Source: Branchiostoma floridae (Eukaryota > Chordata > Leptocardii > Amphioxiformes > Branchiostomatidae). From it: a DNA stretch of 64,000 nucleotides. Below the pieces are notes generated by a model. It was given only the letters and a program-made list of their open reading frames with translations. It did no database searches and had not been told where the DNA came from. The DNA lies in contig NC_049988.1 in assembly GCF_000003815.2 (NCBI RefSeq), positions 22,519,581 through 22,583,580 of the forward strand, read 5' to 3'. Position numbers and translations under genes: made by a program. Shown in pieces: positions 55,914 through 64,000 of this stretch (position 1 is the stretch's first letter; each line of letters opens with the position of its first letter).

Positions 55914-56791
55914 AAAACACTTAAGTCTCCAGACTACTACTACTGGTTCCGCTGTCGCCATGGAGACACATGGTAAAAAACAACAATGTGACAGTACCAC
56001 AACATAGTTATGATACTCGGACACCGCTACTCCAATTTGAGAGACATGGTACACCAGAGATTTTAATACTAGTTATAAGATTTCAAACGAAGATAGATCA
56101 AGAAGATGGGCATGCTAACGATTTTAGTGATATGCGTACTAATGTTACATTGTGGTATGATATGTTGCTGTGCTATTGTATTTGACAACATGTTCTATTA
56201 AACAGTGCTATTCATATACACAATGCAATGATTGCGTGCGAAGCTGTATTTGTAGACATTGAATTAATCGTTGTTTCAATGTATATATCGGTCTCCTTGC
56301 CCCGATCTTAAAACCTATAATGTAATATATGGTGTATATATGGCCGTATATTGGACAAATGCCCACAGGACTCATTTTACATGTTTGGTATTTGAAAATT
56401 AATTATTTTTATCAAAAATGCACATTTTGTTTGTCGTCGTGTGCCCTGGTATGAAAACGAAATAACTTAAAAAGGTGCGCCTTTGGCGCGCACACATAAA
56501 CATTCATTGCTTTATTCAAAGTCGTTGTCATACACAACTTAGACATGATTGGGGAAGTTTGGGCATTTTCAGTGAATGAGATTTGTTTTATGTTTCACCC
56601 TCCCAGCTCAGATTAATGTATTCTTTTTCCCATAAAATTAGTTAGTCACTTATAGAAAAACAAAATGCCATTCGCAACACCTAAGGCCACGTGACTCCTC
56701 CAGGAAAAAGTAAATGCGACCATTTACTTCATCAGACTAATCAAAGTATGTGAATGTTGCTGGACACTGCACAGTACGTTTAAAATGTACC

Positions 56792-56852
<61 letters not shown>

Positions 56853-57129
56853 TTTCTCTCCCTCTCTCTCATGTGGCTCGTGTGGGCTAAACCGCCAACG
56901 CGCCCGGGTACGGTGAATCGAGCCGAGATCCAACTTCTTTTCACAGAAAATTAGTCTGCCTCTTGCAGAAAAACAACATGTCATCTTCAGCACGTCATAA
57001 CGCGCCATCTCTCCAAATATGGACAAAGCTATCCTCACATCTCCAGACTTATAACGGCAATATTGTCAATATTCATGCACATTGACGTTGGCTGCTGTAC
57101 AGTTCCCTTGTTGTCTGTACAGTACGGTC
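55914..57129. other. Z10-to-L4 intergenic region
   Basis: Paralogous to the Z4-to-L3 region. Holds ATTAAA (56197-56202) as candidate Z10 poly(A) signal, two lectin upstream blocks (56627, 56945), a lectin-exon start eroded to AAAATGTACCC at 56783, and a TCTG/TC tract at 56788-56872. Confidence 0.5.
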
Positions 57130-59292
57130 ATGTACGAGCAAGCAGAGCCGGTTCAGTCCCCTCTCTCTCGCCCTGACAGCGGTCAAACCAGCGGGCCGCC
57201 GCCACAACCCCCTGGGCCTCCTGTCCATCAGGGTGGTTCCCGCGGGCGTGTCCGCCATGGCAACGGCCCTTCTGACAAGATGCAAGAAGACCAAGAAGCG
57301 TCTTCACACACGTACGAAGAAGCCGAGGTGGTGAAAGGTTACGCAACGTGCACGTCAGCAGGTACCCGGTATTTTTGTAGCCTGCAATATAAGGTGCTAA
57401 TTTGCACCATCAGAAAACAGTTTGCCGTGCGAGATGATCCACTGATATTGACATACTCGAAATTAGATTTTAATCTATATTTTTCTACCTTCTATATAGT
57501 GACGTATATAGTGATAATTGGATACCGATAACGAGGAAAGAGTTATCATAGTGATTGGCATGTTTGAATAAATTCATAATATGCAGTCTAAGATACACTG
57601 TTCCCGCAATGAAAACCTTAAATCTTGTCATTGTCTTATGTTCTTCATGTGTCATTCATTTTGTTGATTTATGCATTGACTTATGGGGTTGATCTTAGAA
57701 TTAATATTTTTTTTCCCTCACAGACCACACGTATCCAGGTGGACCAAGCCGTGGTGCTTTCTGTAGCTTCATCCGCTCCCACCGCAGCTGCATCGCCGCC
57801 GGCATTGCCGTACTGTTCGCTGTGGGACTCGCCCCTCTGACATTCATCAATAAAGAGGTAAACATTCTAGTGCAGGTTTTAATACCGTTTGTCTTGTAAA
57901 TTTACTGGCGAGGCTAACAAAAGAGAACGTGTCTTTGGTTTCCCACAAGCGATTCTAAGGTTTAGTATTCTGACGTATGTTTTAGGAAATATCCCAACTA
58001 TCAACAGCCTTGAAGCGCGACCAAGACGACATGCGTCAGCTGTCTACCACTGTTGACGCCTTGAAGCGCGACCAAGAAGACATGCGCCAACTGTTCAATA
58101 CTTTTGACGCCTTGAAGCGCGATCGCGACCAAGACGACATGTCCACCACTGTTGACGACATGTCCACCACTGTTGACGCCTTGAAGCGCGACCAAGACGA
58201 CATGTCCACCACTGTTGACGCCTTGAAGCGCGGCCTGGACAGTGATAAAAGCCGAGTCACCGCCTTGGAGCAGCGTCGGCAAGAAATTCGTAAGATGCCA
58301 ATTAATTTGGGTTTTCAGTTGTTGTGTGTACTATTTTAGAGGGTATCATTGGTAGAAAACAACTTTTGTGACATTATTAGTATGAAACATATAATATGTG
58401 GCATTGAATGTATATGATTAGATTTGTATTGTTGCGTTTTCAATATCTCCCATGTCTATACGTTATTCTGATGTTAATATAAAACTTGTTTCCCAGCATC
58501 TTGTCCTACAGGTTACACAGTGTTCCGTGGAATCTGCTACAAGGCCTTCGACAAATCAAAGTCCTTCAGCGATGCGGCTGCGGCCTGTGGTGAAGATGGC
58601 GGCACCCTCGCCATGCCCCGAGACGCTGAGACCAACGCCTTCCTGATCTCCTTGTACAAGTCTGTTAGCGACAAGGGGGTCTTCTGGTTCGGCCTGCACG
58701 ATCGGCGCGAGGAGGGAACCTTTGAGTGGGTGGATGGTTCTGCACTTGGGACGTACAACTCCTGGGCTCTGGAGCAACCGGACATCTATCATGGCAACGC
58801 GGATTGCGTTTCTTACTCCGCCTACTGGGAAGACAAGTGGGTCGACTTCTCATGCAACTGGCAGTTTCGCTACATATGTCAGGCTATCCCAGGTACTTCT
58901 TATAACCGTACCGTTTCCTGAAACCCTTCTTTCTAGAAGACAAGGCACACCCTGAGTCTCCATCAGACTAATCACGTTAGACCATTGGTCATCAAAAAGC
59001 CACTTTTCTCTTGAAATCATAGAAACCACAAATTGTAGAAAAGGTGGGGCTTTTCGTCTCCCTCTGCTTCCAAAAAAGATGTCAAACCCAACCTGTTAAG
59101 AAATAGCCAACACTAGTATTAGACTATAATATTGTTTATAACTGTTCATTGTAACTTGTGTATCTCCTATGTTTATACCATGCACTTGCAATTAGCCCTC
59201 GGGTATAAACTCGTAAATAAACTTCTCAAAATATTTTTATACCACATCACTCCACATCTCATCTCTACTGTTTGATTTCAGGTCGTCCCTAG
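57130..59292 (+). CDS. L4: C-type lectin-like type II membrane receptor, intact
   Basis: Exons 57130-57361, 57724-57857, 57986-58289, 58497-58892, 59282-59292; phases 1, 0, 1, 1; 358 residues. The tail (1-77) is MYEQAEPV, SGPPPQ and TYEEAEVV with three tyrosines. The membrane exon has a 20-residue hydrophobic stretch (Leu-Phe variant of the L2 segment). The neck (about 123-223) combines 17-, 14- and 7-residue units, for example STTVDDM directly followed by STTVDALKRDQDDM. The CTLD (about 224-355) has six Cys and FWFGL; the long loop is QPD (galactose-type in classical lectins), but WVDFSC stands in place of WND. It ends Pro-Gly-Arg-Pro. A 290-bp LINE tail sits in the last intron. No lesions found. 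Confidence 0.9.
58935..59225 (+). mobile_element. LINE 3' tail in last intron of L4
   Basis: Sequence absent from L1-L3. It includes TTTATACCATGCACTTGCAA and TTAGCCCTCGGGTATAAAC, matching the minus-strand fragment at 14335-14400, and ends in AAATAAAC. Confidence 0.55.
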
Positions 59293-59299
59293 GTGACAG

Positions 59300-59790
59300 G
59301 CGGAACTATCTCCACTACTGTAAACCGGCCCTCCGGACATCTGCAGTAAAACTACTGGCCAGTAAAACGATAAATATAAGAAATGTAGCAATGGGTCAAA
59401 AACAACATGTTGTTTTCTAAATCTATCTCCACCACTGTTAAGAATCCCTCCGGACATCTGCAGTAAACTACTAGCCAGTAAAACGATTTTGTTTGGCCGT
59501 ATGAAGTTCATTCTTGTTTTGGCGGCGTTTCCTACAAAACGATGAACTGACAGGACAGACAAACCGATTCGCTTAAAAAGCCTCACTCATGACATGACCG
59601 CAAACCGGCTCTCTGGACCTGCCCAGTAAAGACAAAAAATTAAACTACTAGCCAGTAAAACATTAATATGAAAATATAGCAATGGGTCAAAATTAAACAG
59701 CACGTAGTTTTCTAAATCTATCTTCACCACTGTAAACGGCCCTGCCGACATCTGCAGTAAAAATACTAGCCAGTAAAACGATAAATATAA
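59300..59790 (+). repeat. triplicated L4 3' UTR segment
   Basis: CGGACATCTGCAGTAAA with flanking ATCTCCACCACTGT and AGCCAGTAAAACGAT occurs at about 59311-59390, 59424-59490 and 59723-59785. L1-L3 have it once. The repeat does not include the stop-bearing exon. Confidence 0.7.
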
Positions 59791-60225
59791 AAAATGTTGC
59801 TATGGGCCCAAACAGCACTTTGTTTACAAGTTTGTTGAGTAGTAAAATAACGCACGAGAAAAAGTGAATATGCACCAAAGTAATGATGCATGACTGTACA
59901 ATTTTAGACACGACTCGGTTCTCTATTGCAGAGAATGTACCCATATTTTTTGGACGTAGGCAGAAGGTTTTGTTTTACATACTATTAGGAAAGTCTAGAA
60001 AGTGAAAAGACCGTGTCAAAATGCTTCTTAAACGTTTCCTAAAAACAGGTAACACGGACAAAATGCAAGCGAAAAAAAAAAAACTTCATCGTTTTCATAG
60101 TAGACAGACTACTCTTTGTTGCTGTAGTAAACGAGGAAAATGCCTAATACCATAACAACCCACTATTTATTGATGGAAGGTCCTTAGACAATTTTCTTTA
60201 TAAAAGCTGGTATGCTGTGCTCATG

Positions 60226-60702
60226 TAGGTCAGACATCGAAGTTAGGGCTGCCCATTGACAAGCATGTTGAAATACGCTGAATGAAGGCTTCAAAAAAGT
60301 ACTAACCCATAGTTCAATCTTTAAAATTCTTCTCCACCAGAAAGTCACTTGGGTCTAGTTTATAAGCATTCAAAGAAAACAGAGGGTTGTTTGGCTCATT
60401 CTCGGAGAAAAGCTCGCTCTATGAAATAAACCTCACCTTTGACCCATTTTCCCTCCTGATACAACCAGTAGCACCCTATAACTAAAACCTGTCCTTACAC
60501 CAGCTGAACTGCTGAACTGAACAAATTTTGACCCAAACAGGAAAGCTTAGACGCTACCTGTCTCTTCTAACTCAAAAAGTCTCCAGATTGGGCAAAAATT
60601 TTCAAGGAAAAGAAGGATTTTCAAGGATTTTAAGTCACACCCAAATCGTCTTCCCATTTTTTGCCCTCTACCGCGCAACGCAACTCTGACGTCAGCCCTG
60701 TA
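60226..60702. mobile_element. about 480-bp unclassified insertion
   Basis: Interrupts spacer text that in copies 1-3 reads GCTCATGTGAGCC. Contains no clear inverted repeat or coding frame. Confidence 0.45.
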
Positions 60703-61227
60703 AGCCTTGACCACTGAAGAAACCACATTGGTGAAGCCGATCTGTACATGTGTGGCACTAAATTAAAGTTACCAATAGGAGCTATTGCTCCAGTTGTCTT
60801 ACTGAGGGGTGATTGTGGTGAGAAAGATGTCGGTTAGCGTGAGGATCAGTCCGCTCTATATATGATAATTGTCCATCGTTTCGACACTGACCATTGAAAT
60901 GTAGTACCCAAAACTGTGTTCCACTCATGGCGTCTTTCTCTTTACCAAGGCAGCCCGGACACACGTAAGTCCTGTTTTAGAACAAATCCCTCATTCTTGT
61001 TCTTCCATCTGACAGCATTTTGACATGAAAATAGAATCTATAAATAGGCAAACAAATAAAACACTGTTGCATTTATTCAAACTTTCATTTTTCCAAAGAC
61101 CCTTAAGTTGGTTCGTGTGACAGACTACTTAAGTACATTGAGAAAAATTTCACCCTGTACTTTTATCAATTGATCACAAACCTTATTCCTTTCTATAGCG
61201 TTGCATAACCGAACACATTCATTTGTC

Positions 61228-62263
61228 GGGTTCGCTTAAAAGGCTGGGCTGTCTACCAGGCCAGGCTACCTGGCCTGTCTACCTGGCCTGGCTATCACGT
61301 CAGGCTACTCAGATCCCCCCATTCATAGCCCCATCATGTGGCACTCAGCCAAAATAGCTGATTGACAGGCATAGTAATTGCTAATCTTCAACACTGCCAG
61401 TGCCCTGAGGTTGGCCTGTCCACTGGCTGGACCCTTCTGGAATGTGTCTGGGAGGCCTTCCTTGCAGCTGTCAGGAACGCATTCAAGTACTGTACCAGTA
61501 CTGTGTTCGGTAAATGCTTTAGGGTGTTAGACCTAGAAAACAGAGGTCCTGGGTTCAAATCCTTTGACATGTCACAAAATCTGTGCTGTTAACAGTACTT
61601 TCCCCACTCCAGCTTGTACAAGGGGGTTGGAGAGATTATTGGCAGTGGAAGGAGAGGATTGGGCTCTGTCCTGGACACAAAAATTGTACAGTGGATAACA
61701 ATCCACAGCCTCAAAAATGCTATGTGACTACTAAGATTTTGTATGTCAACATGGCATACTAGCATAGAGAACAAGGAGGTACATGTAATTATACCCCCCT
61801 TGGTCAGTACAAGTTTAGCTTTACAGTGAGCAAGTGATTTATGCTCTCCCTTCTTGTTGCACAAGCTGAGATAGTTTCTGTTCTAGAAGATAGATATTCA
61901 ATAAAGAAACAAATTTCTGTTGCTGGCAAGCCCATTCTTACACACACACACACACACATTTACACACCCACAAACATACACAAACACAGTGCTGGTACTT
62001 GTGTTCCTGACATGCTGCAAGCAAGGCCTCCCAGACACATTCCCAAAGGGCCCAGCCAGTGGTGGACAGGGCAACCTTGGGTCACTGGCACTAGCAGGGT
62101 TGGAGATCAGCAATTACTATGCCTGTCAATCAGCTATTTTGGCTGAGTGCCATATGATGGGGCTATGAATGGGGGGATCTGAGTAGCCTGACGTGATAGC
62201 CAGGCCAGGTAGACAGGCAAGGTAGCCTGGCCTGGTAGACAGCCCAGCCTTTTAAGCGAACCC
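61228..62263. mobile_element. 1,036-bp long-TIR element with 9-bp target duplication (Mutator-like candidate)
   Basis: Perfect target duplication TCATTTGTC (61219-61227 and 62264-62272). Three paralogous spacers give the empty site CATTCATTTGTCCAGTAG. Terminal inverted repeats start GGGTTCGCTTAAAAGGCTGG and can be followed for about 280 bases on each side (to about 61510 and from about 61985), including GTGTCTGGGAGGCCTT. The outer part has stacked GGCCTGG/CCAGGCC palindromes. A CA microsatellite lies at 61939-61958. No transposase. Long TIRs with a 9-bp duplication fit Mutator-like elements. Confidence 0.8.
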
Positions 62264-62444
62264 TCATTTGTCCAGTAGTACTCCACTCAACAGGGTGGAC
62301 CGTGACTCTTTGAAAAAATTGTGCTGTACTAATGCTAGTAATACTAGCATTATACTAATTTATTTCTCTTATTAAAAAGACAACTTAGTACCGAACTATC
62401 AAGCTTGTTTACATATAAAGAGACACATTATTACGAGACACATA

Positions 62445-62690
62445 ACATTATCGAGAAAACCCCCACCATCCATTACGATGCAGTCCTAGAATGGAACCCC
62501 CAAGGCAAAAGACGAAGACCTAGGCTGTCCTGGAGGCGAGGAGTCATGAAGGACCTACAACATGCAAAAACCTCGTGGCAGGAGGCTAAGACAACCGCCA
62601 AAGACCGAGGAAGGTGGAGGCATCTCACCGAGGCCCTGTGCTCCAGAAGGGGCATAGAGGATTAAGTAAGTCAAGTAAGTCATGTGCACT
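62445..62690 (+). mobile_element. LINE C-terminal coding tail with TAAG repeats
   Basis: Plus-strand frame to stop at 62663-62665: LEWNPQGKRRRPRLSWRRGV, then SWQEAKTTAKDRGRWRHL and ALCSRRGIED. This is the C-terminus typical of endonuclease/reverse-transcriptase LINEs; followed by TAAGTAAGTCAAGTAAGTC. 5'-truncated insertion in spacer copy 4. Confidence 0.75.
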
Positions 62691-62809
62691 GTCTGAAATA
62701 TGATTACGTTAACAACTGATCATTACCTCATTATCTCTTATGTAAAAGTACAATAAGAAGGAAGGAAGAACAACGAAAGGTCGAATAATAAAGGCAGCTC
62801 CTCTGAAGT

Positions 62810-62954
62810 GTAGGCGGAACACGCCACACGCTGAATGTGGATAAGCAGGCAATAAATGACCTTTCACCCCACCATGCCCGTCACCTTTCACCTCTTGCTG
62901 CTCCAAACGCTTGCGGGAGGATTGTGCGGAGGTAATAATCATCACTGAAAGCAG
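62810..62954 (+). other. non-coding leader exon J (Z11)
   Basis: Leader with TGACCTTTCACCCC and GTCACCTTTCACC; ends TGAAAGCAG before GTAAGAACGAG. First exon of Z11 by position. Confidence 0.6.
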
Positions 62955-63380
62955 GTAAGAACGAGATATACATGCAACATGACTCCATTATTATGAACTA
63001 TAAGGGATAGAGATCACCTCTATGGTATGTCCGGTACATTAGACAGAAATGTAAGTCTTTTCGGGATGACAAAATGGGGGTGGGGAGGAGGGGGGGGGGG
63101 CATTTTTACCTTCACGACAACAAAGGGAAACGTCGTTGTTGTTTTGCTCTATTTCTTTTACTTCCTCATTTTCTTGTTCAAATAAATAATGAACTGAGAA
63201 GACCCGTGTCACCATGGTTACTGGAGGTGTAGCAGACTCCCTGTGGTGTTCGGTTACATGTAGCAAGTATCAGCTAGAGGGGCTGGATTATGAATGTCTT
63301 TGTGTAAGACTAAACAGGTCTTGTTTAAAACCGCTAGTCTACCAGACAGGCGACTGATAATTCTACTGAAGATGCCGCCG

Positions 63381-63395
63381 GGGTCATTTAGGTCA
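63381..63395 (+). promoter_or_regulatory. DR3-like motif, Z11 intron
   Basis: Exact GGGTCATTTAGGTCA at the conserved intron position. Confidence 0.35.
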
Positions 63396-63722
63396 TTGGG
63401 AGAGTATACTGTAAAATGGGTGGCGCTTTTATGAGGGGCGATTTGCTATAGAATGAGCTGTAGGCAATCTCAAAAGGCTTGGAGCTAAAATTACCAAAAT
63501 ATAAATCTTTTGACGATAGATCAAAAAACATCTTGGGAAAAATGAACTTATCATTTCCTATCACTTCATGTTCTGTCGTAAACGTATATTCAAAACATAT
63601 ATTGTAATTGCAATGGCACAACAAGCAACAAGAAAACGACACACGACCGTAAATAACTAAATGTTAGGCTAGGCCATGCAAAGGTAAACATTTATTTGGT
63701 TGCTTATAACTATCCAGTTTAA

Positions 63723-64000
<278 letters not shown>

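Noticed and set aside
57130-57361. Classical ITIM or ITAM in the lectin tails
   Set aside because: TYEEAEVV and MYEQAEPV lack the required hydrophobic residue three after Tyr, and only L2 has a YxxI-type site. A signalling role is not claimed for L3 and L4.

Overview
This window is animal genomic DNA. It has spliced genes with GT-AG introns, many transposon remnants, microsatellites and one 103-base assembly gap (32745-32847). The mix of tandem REST-like C2H2 zinc-finger genes and C-type lectin-like receptors with expanded necks best fits an invertebrate deuterostome, most likely amphioxus (Branchiostoma). That attribution is inference; no marker gene proves it.

Two gene families alternate, all on the + strand. 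Family L (four members: L1 1-1358, L2 21704-24289, L3 31618-33886, L4 57130-59292) encodes type II membrane C-type lectin-like proteins. Each has five coding exons: a proline/tyrosine-containing cytoplasmic tail, a transmembrane exon, a neck exon built of 17/14/7-residue repeats, the lectin domain, and a tiny last exon ending in Pro-Gly-Arg-Pro/Arg-stop. Family Z (eleven members starting near 3757, 11458, 15328, 27863, 38427, 41708, 42669, 47429, 50966, 54705 and 63774) encodes C2H2 proteins. Each has a short Gly-Ser-Pro-Thr-rich N-terminus followed by up to 16 fingers, in one coding exon that starts seven or a few more bases after a conserved splice acceptor.

Ten Z units are preceded by a related ~145-bp non-coding block ending in a splice donor, inferred to be the 5' leader exon (3043, 6751, 14031, 26149, 35696, 40259, 45881, 49633, 53688, 62810). 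The leader holds two DR1-like motifs, and the following intron holds a G-run block and, in most copies, a DR3-like motif. Layout: L1-Z1-Z2-Z3 | L2-Z4 | L3-Z5-Z6-Z7-Z8-Z9-Z10 | L4-Z11. The same ~1.7-2 kb spacer follows every lectin gene, so the locus grew by duplicating a lectin/zinc-finger cassette and by further Z expansion.

Many Z members are damaged. Z1 is truncated by a 2-bp insertion; Z4 has two in-frame nonsense codons; Z5 is cut short; Z6 is cut after one finger by the edge of a 3-kb segmental duplication (Z3 = Z7); Z8 has two nonsense codons; Z10 has two mutually compensating frameshifts. Z2, Z3, Z7 and Z9 look intact; Z11 leaves the window intact.

Mobile DNA is plentiful. It includes a 3.4-kb element with perfect 19-bp inverted repeats beginning CACAGTG, a 1,036-bp element with ~280-bp inverted repeats and a perfect 9-bp target duplication, several MITEs whose empty sites can be read from paralogous copies, and many LINE reverse-transcriptase tails. 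No rRNA, functional tRNA, CRISPR or viral gene was recognised.
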